A stretch of 64,000 nt of DNA from Mesostigma viride. Taxonomy: Eukaryota > Streptophyta > Mesostigmatophyceae > Mesostigmatales > Mesostigmataceae. Location of the stretch: contig RPFO01000175.1 in assembly GCA_009746045.1 (NCBI GenBank), forward strand, positions 2,539,634-2,603,633, given 5' to 3'. The notes beneath the pieces are model-generated. The model saw only the letters and a program-made list of their open reading frames with translations. It had not been told where the DNA came from and ran no database searches. Shown piece after piece: positions 53,857 to 64,000 of the stretch (the first letter of the stretch is position 1; every line of letters begins with the position of its first letter). Both the position numbers and the translations under genes were made by a program.

Positions 53857-54976
53857 GCCCTCTGGAGAGGCCTCGGGCGGGCCCCCGGCTGCGGGCCAAC
53901 TGGAACCAACCTTCATCGTAGAGTTGGAACCCCGCCCCCGGCCTGGCCGAGCTGGCCCATCTTGTTCCGGGGAGGCACGCAACGACCCTCCCGGAGCCGA
54001 GGCGCCGCCACGCGCCGTGCAGGGACTCAGCGAGACAGGCGTGTTGGTGCCAGCAGAGCCCTCGGTGCCCATAGAGACGCTCGTGGCCGCCATGCAGAAT
54101 CAGCAAGAGCTTCTTCAACGGTTGCTGGCTCAGCAGGGTCGCCAGACCGACCAGTCGGCCGACACGTCAGTGGGCAATGCTGTGGCATCCGGAGCCCCCG
54201 GGTTATCTTCTGAGGAATGGACGTTGGGGGATTTTATGCGGACTCAGCCGGGCAGAGCGGTGAGATATGGTGGTCCGGGGCCGCGCACCGAGAAACTGTG
54301 TGTGCATTTCGAGGGACCGTCGCTCCAAGCCCCCATTGGAATGTATATGCCCGAGCCTTTGGTCTTTCAAGCCGGGCCCTGGTGTGCTGTGGACCGTGGG
54401 GCATACTGGGAACAGCTGGAGATGACCTTCTCACCACAGATTCCGGTGCCCCTGCCGCAGCCCTCCAGCCCGCTTCTCCCCTTCACTGCGGGGCACATCG
54501 TGAAGTTTGGCACAGAGGACTGGTGGGACTGGCAGTATTATGCGGACGGGATAGGGCACACGGTGGCGCCTCCCAAGGTGGCCCCAGTGGATGGGCGTGC
54601 TTTCCTGGACAAGACGGCGCCAGACTTCGCGTGGACCCTGAAGACTACCTATGATGAGGACCACGTGCGCACCGAGGTATTCAAGATGGGGGTGGACTTC
54701 GTTAGTGTTCATCGTTGTGGGGTGGTGGACAAGTCGGCTTTGACCCTGATGTTCACTCACCCTCAGTACCTCGCTGGATTCCTGGCCATGTGGCCAGCGG
54801 GCACGTGGGTGGAGCTCTCTCGGGTCGGCCGACAGAAGGTGTCACCCTATCAGGTGGCCTTCGAGCGGGACCTGCGCTCGTATCCCGGTAGTCTGATTCA
54901 GCATATGACGCCCCTGGGTCGTCAGGCCCTTATCGCGGCCCAGCAACAACGGCGCGCCCACAATGGCGGTCGCTGA
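53857..54976 (+). CDS. G2 ORFX, C-terminal part
   Basis: Joined in frame to 46025 after removing B2 and one GGCGA, giving about 704 residues from 45031. Pro/Gly-rich linker, a Gln-rich helix (IETLVAAMQNQQELLQRLL, about 54070-54125), then a Trp-rich folded-looking region: WTLGDFMRTQPG, YMPEPLVFQAGPWCAV, DWWDWQYYADGIGH, and near the end YLAGFLAMWPAGTWVEL and LIQHMTPLGRQALI. The same blocks, diverged, are in G1 (3196-1482). No catalytic motif or known fold recognised. Stop TGA at 54976. Confidence 0.8.
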
Positions 54977-55203
54977 GATGGTTGAGAGAGTTTTATGACG
55001 GATAGCGGATTGATCCTGTCATCCTGTTTCATGCTACTACGTCAGGGTTGGTCCTGTGTATCAATCTCTAGAGGAACTGGTATTACTAACCCGCGGGTGA
55101 ACCGGGGTTGGGACATAGTACTCTTATAGTAGCGTAGCATACTTGTTTCTTTTCCCACTCCTGTACGGTAGGGACTACCGACCGGGCCGTGGGGGGGGAG
55201 GAG
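54977..55203 (+). other. G2 3' UTR and polypurine tract
   Basis: About 210 bp non-coding ending GTGGGGGGGGAGGAG (55189-55203), the polypurine tract directly before the 3' LTR. Confidence 0.85.
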
Positions 55204-55865
55204 TGTTGCGTGCCGGCCCTTTAGCACGGACGCAACAATGGAATAAATTATGTACTTTGGCTTGTTGTCATAGTCCGTAGGACTTTGGGACTTATTTCGG
55301 GACTTAATTTGGGAATCGTCCCTTAGTCAGGACTTTTGTATGGAACTATGATAGTTTGTGTGATTCGGACCAGTTATTTTGGGCCTAGGCTGTTGTATGC
55401 GATCTTCTAGGGGCCGGTGCAGTCGCGCCGCGCTGCGTACTTTATAGCTGGTTGAGATATTGTACTCATGCGTGGATTCTGTAGGTGAGGGTCGATGTCG
55501 ACCCGAGATTTTGTGTGGACTGCATGCTTAGGAAGGTCGGCGCCATGTCGGCGCCCTTTGCCAGCTTGGTGGCGGACCTAGGTGAAATTGGTCCGAGGAC
55601 GAGAGTCTCGTACTCTTGGTTTGATGAATGATAAGTGCGATGACGCCTACACATTAAACCTGGGGCAACTATCCATTTGTAATTGGTCTTGCTAGCCATT
55701 ATAAGTGTGTATCAATTAGCTTGGCGTCAAGCCGCGATGCCAGATATCTCACGACCCCAGTCGTGAAGCGCAATCTGCATTAGGTTACCTTGATTATTCC
55801 TAATTCCGGCATGGAGGATCTTTCGCTACGTCACTCAGGCTAGGGACCTGGGTTGGCACGTAACA
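55204..55865 (+). repeat. G2 3' LTR
   Basis: 662 bp; differs from the 5' LTR by about five substitutions and two small deletions. Followed by GTACC. Confidence 0.94.
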
Positions 55866-55870
55866 GTACC

Positions 55871-57012
55871 ATACAATTGCTCCAGGTGACACCCGGCGGT
55901 CAAGGACTACTGGGCAGATTGATTACATCGTACGCCTACGTTCCAGCATGTCAATGTCACCGCATTCGAGTGGTCCCGTGCATGTCACTGTCACAGGCGT
56001 GCATGTTACCCCTGGACCGGTACCCCACCATATAGTGATACGCGACACCACATGGCTGCATGTTGGCAAGGGGCGCCTTGACACGCTCGCTCTGGACCCG
56101 CTAGAGTTAATTGGGTGGGTCCTCACAACTGGCAGCACCCCAATGACGAAGTGCCTTTTTGGGTACATGCACATTGCACGGCAGATTGGGAATACCGGCT
56201 TCTTCTACATAAACATCACCGGATGCACCCGGGTCGCCTCCGATGGCACCCCGAGTGGCCGGGCTACACCTGGATCAAGAACATTACCTTGGCAGTGGAT
56301 CACCCATTGGTCGACAAACGGGCCACCGACGTCCAGCACCTGCTAATGCATCACGCCATCGGGGTCAACTCCCAACTGCACCATTGGTATTCCCACGCGG
56401 CAGCGTGCTAGTATGCAGCTTTCCAGATGAAACAATTAAGCACAGATTTCTGGACTGCCAACTCGCAGGGGTTTGGCAATGGCTGCTGGGTATATGGGCA
56501 AAGTGGATGGCTATTACATCACCACCCACCGTCACACTATCTACGATTATTTTTGGCATCATGCACGGTAGTACGGGACGCGAGCCTCACAGCCAACCAG
56601 ATGGCATGGATATGGCTACGCACAACGATGCTCCACACCATATGGCAAGTACGCAACGAGACCGTCTTCATGCTACATGCCGAGTACACTAGAGGTGCCG
56701 TGGTCCGCCGGTTTATATCCTCTTGGAACCTGGCCATGCGTCGTTACTGGCTCCTGGCGACCGAACAACACAAAGTATGGGACCCGGGCCCTAACAATGA
56801 TGCCCCCAGCCCACTGGAAGTCTTCCATGCACTCATGGGGATGAATAAGGTCTACACTCATGCCGGACGCCGATATATCTTCAGTACAATGGCTACCATG
56901 GTCGCAGGGCGCGCCTTATTAATGCGGGCACCCTAATTTAGGCACGACTAGGTGTTTGGCTATATTTGTGGCATACCTGGGTTAACTTAACTGGTATATG
57001 GAAATAAAAAAA
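55871..57012 (+). pseudogene. LINE C-terminal region, right half, with A-rich tail
   Basis: In shifting frames: IQLLQVTPGGQGLLGRL, then PDETIKHRFLDC...WQWLLGIWAKW (about 56420-56515). This resembles the zf-RVT motif near the end of LINE ORF2 (ET..H...C....W). MAWIWLRTTMLHTIWQVRNETVF (two blocks near 56600-56675) and RRFISSWNLAMRRYW follow, typical of the extreme C-terminus. Last stop near 56936, then a short 3' UTR ending AAATAAAAAAAA near 57012. The left half is at 33231-33633. Confidence 0.6.
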
Positions 57013-58692
57013 ACACCCATTTCACCGGAAATTCGAGGCTATGGCGGTGCAGAAAAATTGATTGGTGTAGGAGCATCGATGTACGGATCCGTTCCAAATT
57101 TTGTAGGCATGATTTATACGTTATAAAACTGCTATAGCCGCAGTCACGCAACATCTAATGATGCGCGCAGTTATCTCGGGCTGGATTTTATTGCGGCAGG
57201 GCGCGTTTTTTGTCTGGGCGATGATGATGGAGCTAGATCTTGTTGTTTGACGTCGTATCATGGGATGTTTCGCCACGAATAGTTTTTATATATATTGTGT
57301 CTCGCATATTCCATTAGCGCTCATCATGGGCCGGGAAAGTCGCGAGGCACCTTCTTGCCTCCGGCGTGCTAACTCCCGCAAGACCCATAATTTGCGGTTT
57401 CGACCTGGCGCAGTTTAGTATCCCAGCGTCAGCCATCGACAAGGTAAAGCTGTTCTATCGTTCGGTAAGTATTCTTGGACCTGTAATCGAAAATTTGATA
57501 GGGCCGCTAAAAGTCACTATTTTACTACTCTATGGATTGGTCAATGGTGGCTGTTGCACACAAGTTACCACTGCGATCAGTTTTTCACCCGTTTTCTTCA
57601 TGATTAGCCGTGTTTACACCAAATATACTAAAATAACGATTGATATAACATTTAGAAAAGTGTTTTATGGTATCACGATGGTTTTTACTGCCTATAAGAA
57701 CTTCAAGACATGCAGTTGGTATTCTGACCTGTTTTAGGTTGGCCTTTTTGCTTTGCTAGTATGGGAAGCCTGCGCCATTGTGCAGTCACTCCATGTAACA
57801 AGCATGGAAGCCCCAGTGCCTTGCTGGCATAAAATACAATGCCAGTGCATTGTCTCTATATTCTTTCACTTTGGCCATCATTGCACGTGGAGATCGTTTC
57901 TCATGTTTTGGATGCATGTATAGCACAGCCCCTTGCACCCCCTTGCTACGTGTGCACTTGGGCCTTGGCATAGTGTCGTACTTACTATTAGCCCTTGCTA
58001 GCTACCATATGATTTTATTTCTTCACACCAACATGAAATATAGTTGAAGCCGCACGTTAGTGATGATTTTGAGCTTTACATGGCAACATGTAAACTACAA
58101 GCTCAAAGATCACCACTACCGTGACATGCAATGCCTCTTGTTGCTTGTTGTTTCTTCGTACGATTAGCAGCTAATATAGCAAGCCCAGCATAAAATGAGC
58201 TTCAACTAGTACTGTCACCATGCTAGGCCTTTTGGAACACGCTTATTAGAGCATCGCCATGTGAAAAAAAATTAGCATGTGGTAGTTAGTGTGTTGGCTG
58301 TAGTCTTCGCCCTTGTACCATGCCATGATACGCGTAGGAGTGCAGCTGTGCATTGGCGTTGTTAATGTTTAGGTGCTATGTCTATAGTGCATGTTCTGTA
58401 GGCTGGGATTGATGAAACTATGCATGCCTTGCCATCTATGATGTTTTTTGACAATATGGACTAGGAAACTTGTCTTGTAATGATAGCAATGGTACCAAGG
58501 AAACTGGTCCCTACTATTTTGAGTGACCAGTTATTTTTAGATCTGCCTGATGGGTCCCTGGGACAACCTCCCGTGTCAGTGTTCAGTAGCAATGCCCAGC
58601 TACCTGTGCAATGGCCTTTACGAGGCCAGGGTCAACTTCACCGTCTAAACGTCCAATAATGCATGATAAGTGTGTCATGTCTCGCACCCAGC

Positions 58693-58721
58693 GCCCCCCC
58701 CGGGAGGCGCCCGGGGGGGGC
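58693..58721. other. perfect 12-bp G/C hairpin
   Basis: GCCCCCCCCGGG and CCCGGGGGGGGC separated by AGGCG. A very stable inverted repeat in otherwise A/T-leaning DNA; could be structural or a replication pause site. Confidence 0.75.
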
Positions 58722-59611
58722 CTGTACCCATAGGACAGTGCAACATGACCACTGGCATGACCCCCAAGTAACTATATATATGTGAGTGCTTTGGTCCCAA
58801 TATGGATACTAAAATTGTTATTAGGTTCAGGTTTGTGGACCTTATAATGCAAAGTGCAACTGCATGGTAACTATGTACTTTGAGGAACCAGTTGAGTGGA
58901 CACCATCCAAGAGAGACGAATTAATTAATTAACTATTATGTCGTAGCGCTGCTGCAGCGTCAACTTGCCCCGGCCTTCCACGGCCTGCCTTGTCGCCAGA
59001 CTGTGGTGTCCCGTTAAGCTTTCTTCCCGGATGGCGGGCCGGCCGTCCCCAGCGACTCTGCCTCTTCGCCTACACCATCGTCCCCTTCCTCTTCCTCCTC
59101 CTCGTCCACGTCCTTAATTGTCCTCGTCCTCGATCATCCTTGGCGCGCCCTGCGTTTTGCCTTGTTAATTGGGGCCTTACTTGTATCAGCCATGACGGAC
59201 TCAGCAGCACATGATAAACGGCCTGCAAAATCTGTTTTAAGTGTCGAATTCTATCAATGCACTGCGTCATGACCTCAAACTTTAAACAGCTCCCAAGCAA
59301 GTTCAGGCCCTGATTTGACACTAATTTGAATACGTTCGAAATGTCGGCAGCCATCGTGGAGAGGAAAGAAAAATGGCATGCTCGCGGTCAAGTTAATGAA
59401 CATGCCTCACGGCCCAAGTTACAATCGGCTGAAAGGACAGGACACCCTAACCTTCGGCGGTAAAATTAAACTTCAGGCGAAAAATAAACTTCAGGCGGGA
59501 GCGCTTATGTATGTAGGGCGCGCTGACAGCAACGTGAGTCTTGGAGTCTTGACTCTGGACGTCTGGACGTCTGGACTCAGGGCTCTGTATGTGTGCGCAG
59601 ACATGGAGACG

Positions 59612-59812
59612 TTGAGTTTGAGTTGAGTTTATTCCCGCGCCGGCGTACCGGCAGGGTTATTAATAGTGGATCCAATGGCTGGTCCTGCCTGTTGTTGTTG
59701 GCAAACAAGGTTGAGTTGAGTTGAGTTGAGTTTATTCCCGCGCCGGTGTACCGACAGGGTTAGTAATAGTGGATCCAACGGCTGGTCCTGCCTTATGGGG
59801 TGGCAAACAAGG
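59612..59812 (-). repeat. two-copy tandem repeat with TTGAG pentamers
   Basis: Two units of about 100 bp, each starting with TTGAG repeats then TTTATTCCCGCGCCGG and ending GGCAAACAAGGT, with about six differences. On the minus strand each unit ends GGGAATAAA(CTCAA)n, like a non-LTR element 3' end with a short-repeat tail. Could be two stacked 5'-truncated insertions. Confidence 0.7.
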
Positions 59813-61749
59813 TGAGAGCGGTGAGATACTTGACTCCTACATAGACTAGTCCGAGCTACGTGGCTACCGCCCTCGCTGCCGGGCCTACTAGCTACTTCAG
59901 AGCCAGGTATTAATGAGTTGAAACATCAGAGCAGCTGCAGACAGTACAACAGGATTGCCCCCAAGGGGCCGGTGAAGTGCTGGATTCTCCAATTGCTGGT
60001 CGCTGGGAGCTCGCCGTGTCAACAGGGACTGTACTGTATGCCGACCTATCTACATGCGGGCTGTGCGCAAGAAGGGAAAACCTGCCGGGATAGGGCCCAG
60101 TGCAGGGGGAAAAACTCATTGTTGCGGGGTTACCCAATGGGGTGGGCCTTGGGGAAGGCTTGGTCCAATTAATGGGTATAGCCTGGAGGGATGGCTTCCC
60201 CGGTGGCCAGACTGGCCGGCCGGGGCCTCGCGCCAGATTGTCGCATGATCTAGAACCACCTATCACTGTTCTATGGAGGCAGATGGTGCGCAAGGATAGA
60301 TGGCAAGTAGTGATGAAGGAGACCACCCCCAAGTCTGTGGGGGCTCCGCGTGTGACCGCGTATGGCCTTCATAGCGATTCGGGCCGCGGTGCCCACACCC
60401 CTGTAACTAGGACCTAGATAGCTTACACCATCCATTCCATCCCATGTTCCCCTCCCACTGAGGACTTATGCTCACGTGACGCAGTCACGTGTCTATTAAT
60501 TAATTAATCACTGTTCTAGTTGACGTTGCCGGCAACTAGTCGTCCGGGCTGATTCCGCGTGTAGTGATCGGCGACGGCAGGCAGCTTGACTCAAGAAGGT
60601 GCCCACAGATCTGGTGCATGAGTCATTGAGTCTGGTCTTGGTGTCGGGCGGCTCCGATTCCGATGTCCGGATGCACATCGACGTGGCCCCCGACCTCCGC
60701 CTGGTCGGGAGCGCAACGCGGAACGGCAGTAGTCTCCTCGAACGCTTGGTGTACCTGGACGTGTGGGGGTCATGGGCCGGTGGGGGCGTGGGTCTGGTTG
60801 GTGGCTTGTGGTCGTGGTCAGTCAGGTCGGTCACAGCCGGTGCGGCCGGCGCTAGACTACCGACAATACTGGTCCGAGGTAGTGTACACCCCCCCACACA
60901 CGTTTAAGATTGGGGTCCAACCAATCCAGGGCTCACGATCTTTCAAAAAGCTTACTATTGTGATTCGATTCTACTTAGTTCTACTACACTATACTACAAT
61001 TATACTACATAGTAGTAGAGGTCAAATCCAGAGTCTCATGATCTTAAACCTGAGAAGTGTGTGTGTGTGGGGGGGGGTGTTTGGGGAGATGATTAGGAAC
61101 TACAGTACACACATTGGGTAACCAGCTGGTCGCTACGTGGTACCCCTTCACCTAACGATACTCCCATTGGTTAATAAAAATACCCATTTACCCGGAAATT
61201 TAAGATTAGGAATTGGCGGGGATCTCTGACGCAGCCGCCATTTGGCTACAGCTGCTGACATCTTAATTAAGCTCCTAATTCCGAGTTTTTCGTTCACTGT
61301 TCAGGGCACTGTTCAGTACATATGTACGTTGTGTCCAGCTGCGATTTTAGGGTGATCAATTAGGGACGATTTTGTCACTTTCGCCTGCGCGATCGAGGCA
61401 TGCTTGATGCTTCCCGCATATCTTACCAAAACGACCTTGAGGCTTAGGATTACGGTGGGGACGCACGGGACCACTGCATTTCTCGATAGAAATACTATCA
61501 GCAAGGTACTATGTATATGAACAGACGTTCGACAAACCTGCCCATTTTTTTCTCATGGATTCATGAAAGGCCATCTCCATTCATGCGTTCGCGCCATGCC
61601 GCTAAGAGTTGCATGTATCACCGCACAGAGCTCACGACATTGGAGGAGCGTAATTGATCAGCTGCACGCAATATGATGTATTGATACGTACGAAATAGCG
61701 CATGAATAGCTTATTGTCGTTTGCTAATTGACTACCGGCACCAGACCAG

Positions 61750-62138
61750 ATGTTCCCTCGTGCTATTGGCGTCTGGCCGATCTGGCGCAACTTGACCCAT
61801 GCCGGCATTCTGGCATACATGAGCATGGTATTAATACTAGCAGGTTCGCTTTCTCTTGCCAATTCTTCACGGGAGCTGGGCATGCAGGGAGATCTTTCGC
61901 TGATCCCGGGATGGGATGCGCTTGTCCATGAATTTTGGGCACAGCCTCATCCTATTCCTGCCAGCGTGTCGGATGGCCGAAGCCGCCATCCCTTAAGCAG
62001 GCCTTGTGCAGGAGACTGCAACGCTGCTAATGGGCGCGGGACCTGCGACTGGTTCACCGGACGTTGCAGCTGCACGTTGGGTTGGAAAGGCGAGAATTGC
62101 GACGAGGTCGACCCCTTCACCTGCAACAACCATGACGG
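61750..62138 (+). CDS. probable host gene first exon: signal/anchor segment plus EGF-like module
   Basis: ATG at 61750. N-terminal 15-40 residues include a hydrophobic stretch (GILAYMSMVLILAG) fitting a signal peptide or type II anchor. Then a six-cysteine EGF-like module, CAGDC..., RGTCDWFTGRCSCTLGWKG, ENCD (about 62005-62105), followed by DPFTCNNHDG. The frame meets GACGG|GTACGT, a good splice donor at 62138/62139; the unspliced frame continues to a stop at 62190. Algal exostosin-like (GT47) glycosyltransferases often have this anchor-plus-EGF layout, but the catalytic domain is not in the window, so the family is only a suggestion. Not a retroelement gene by any motif. Confidence 0.6.
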
Positions 62139-62864
62139 GTACGTACGACTTAGAACTGGTGACGGCTCTGCCGCCATTAGTCCCCAGTAGTTTTCTGTCA
62201 CACTATGCTGGCATGCCGCATGCCTACTGGACCGCTTCTGCATGGCATCGTGGGACGTACCGTGGTGCTACGATTTCATGTTTTTATTTCCGCAAACCCC
62301 ATTCGTACTAGATAAATAACCAAAGTAAGAAAAGCTGAGTAGAGGTCAAGGTATTGCCCCTGATAGCCTAGTTATTGAGTATAGGCCAAGTTTCTTGCCC
62401 CTGATGGCCTAAATGGTTTTTCAGTAGTAGAGGCTATAGATTATAGTACTTAGGCCTAACACTTATTGCCCCTGACGTTAGCGCTATACATGATGTTATG
62501 TGCCTCGGAAGCATTCATATGGTGGTCGGTGCATGACAGGCCCAACAGGAACACGCCCCCCTTGACATATGGGGGGGAGATCCACGATGGGAGGCACGAA
62601 ACAGCTGCTCCTAGGACGATATGTGTACAGGTCACTTAAGGCACTTAAGTTATGGTGACTCAAGTTTACAAATAGAAACAGGCACTCCTAAGACGATATT
62701 TCCTAATTAAAGGAGCTGGTTGGATCCATCGAATGGCATCAAAGAGGTTTTGGATGAGGACTCGTGGGCATGCCGTTTGCAGGCATGCAGACAGCTACCT
62801 GCTACTTACACACGCACCCACGCACTAGCTCGCTCGCTCAACCACCCTCCAAAAAGCACCCAAC
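62139..62864 (+). other. probable intron sequence of the EGF gene
   Basis: No convincing second exon. Contains three scattered copies of TTGCCCCTGAT (about 62355, 62395, 62467). If the donor at 62138 is used the intron extends at least through this stretch. Confidence 0.4.
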
Positions 62865-63090
<226 letters not shown>

Positions 63091-63401
63091 CACTGACTTA
63101 CCCATGAAGTCAAGGAGTTTTGTGTTGAGAGAAAAAACTGAAGTATTCTAGAAGCTAGGTACCTGACCCCTGTCGTGGTTTCTCCTAGTATTCATAGCTT
63201 GTTAGTACTTATCTCTTTAGCATGGCTTCGAAACTGCGTGGCTGAGCCCACCGGGCTAGGGGTCACTCCCGTCGTTTCTAGATCGACCCCTGTAGTAAGA
63301 AATGGAGGAGTGCCTTGGTGCTGTGCGCTAGTGGTTAACTTCTAGTAGTGAAATATTTTGGTACCATACTGGATTATGCACACGGTGGTCATGCGATGCC
63401 A
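63091..63401. other. spacer between microsatellites
   Basis: Unique sequence with no gene seen; probably intronic or intergenic. Confidence 0.4.

Positions 63402-64000
<599 letters not shown>

Larger units (their letters stand above)
33639..55865 (+). mobile_element. G2: four-ORF Ty3/gypsy chromovirus with nested D and B2
   Basis: LTRs 33639-34303 (665 bp) and 55204-55865 (662 bp), TGTTGCG...CGTAACA, with about seven differences. Target duplication GTACC (33634-33638, 55866-55870). Order: leader, small hybrid-binding-domain ORF, gag, pol with chromodomain, ORFX, polypurine tract. D interrupts gag at codon 41 and B2 interrupts ORFX; both excise to an intact frame. About 11.8 kb without the insertions, long for a chromovirus. 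Confidence 0.95.
57013..61749. other. intergenic DNA without supported genes
   Basis: Several frames of 60-170 codons exist on both strands, but none shows a domain, family pattern or convincing composition. Notable contents: G/C hairpin at 58693-58721, a two-copy tandem repeat at 59612-59812, ATTAATTAATTAAT tracts near 58920 and 60494, and a stretch at about 61155-61200 resembling 57001-57036. GC content appears lower than in the element bodies. Confidence 0.5.

Noticed and set aside
44744-54976. ORFX as a retroviral envelope gene
   Set aside because: No signal peptide, fusion peptide or membrane anchor; only a short Leu-rich stretch near 45390.
57366-57737. 123-codon frame with hydrophobic stretches
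   Set aside because: No start context, family pattern or homologous neighbour; A/T-rich DNA gives such frames by chance.

Overview
The window is eukaryotic nuclear DNA and almost entirely a nest of retrotransposons. At the right end lies an EGF-like exon with a plausible splice donor, followed by long tetranucleotide microsatellites. The mix of divergent Ty1/copia elements, Ty3/gypsy chromoviruses, a LINE with a restriction-like endonuclease, and a host exon with an EGF module suggests a green alga (Chlorophyceae/Volvocales-like). That placement is inference; nothing read here is diagnostic.

Layout. 1-555: LINE endonuclease (APE) remnant. 556-23665, minus strand: gypsy chromovirus G1 (3' LTR 556-1114, ORFX, decayed pol, 5' part missing). 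G1 is interrupted by copia-like element A (3329-20462, plus strand, TSD GATAC). A in turn carries a restriction-endonuclease-type LINE (6809-9432, 17-bp TSD) and a complete copia-like element B1 (10710-18533, TSD AAAGT). 24348-32796, minus strand: copia-like element C (TSD GCAGC). 33231-33633 and 55871-57012: two halves of a degenerate LINE, split by gypsy chromovirus G2 (33639-55865, plus strand, TSD GTACC). G2 contains a small non-coding LTR element D (35698-38306, minus orientation, TSD AGGTG) and a second B copy, B2 (46026-53851, TSD GGCGA). 57013-61749 has no gene I can support. 61750-62138 is a probable host first exon. 62865-63068 and 63403-64000 are microsatellites. Removing the insertions restores host-element reading frames at the D/gag, B2/ORFX, B1/pol-A and LINE/pol-A junctions, which confirms the boundaries.

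The A/B/C elements form an unusual copia-like lineage. Their LTRs end AGTT...AACT instead of TG...CA. The polyprotein order is Gag-IN-PR-RT-RNase H, with the aspartic protease between integrase and RT. The RT box is HGDD (B, C). Gag and pol are separated by one in-frame UGA followed by CUR (B2, C). There is no tRNA-type TGG primer-binding site. Instead, the 9-10 bases directly after the 5' LTR are perfectly complementary to a site in the same element's 3' UTR. This pairing covaries between B (CGTATTACA/TGTAATACG) and C (CGTACTATTG/CAATAGTACG). In both families the site lies downstream of a tRNA T-arm-like hairpin and a conserved tandem CGGGCGCC pair. I infer a self-encoded reverse-transcription primer; this is the most interesting lead here.

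G2 is a four-ORF chromovirus: a small ORF with a viroplasmin/RNase H1-type hybrid-binding domain, then gag, pol with a chromodomain, and a ~700-residue ORFX in the envelope position. ORFX is recognisably conserved in G1. Polypyrimidine-AG splice-acceptor-like sites precede each G2 ORF.
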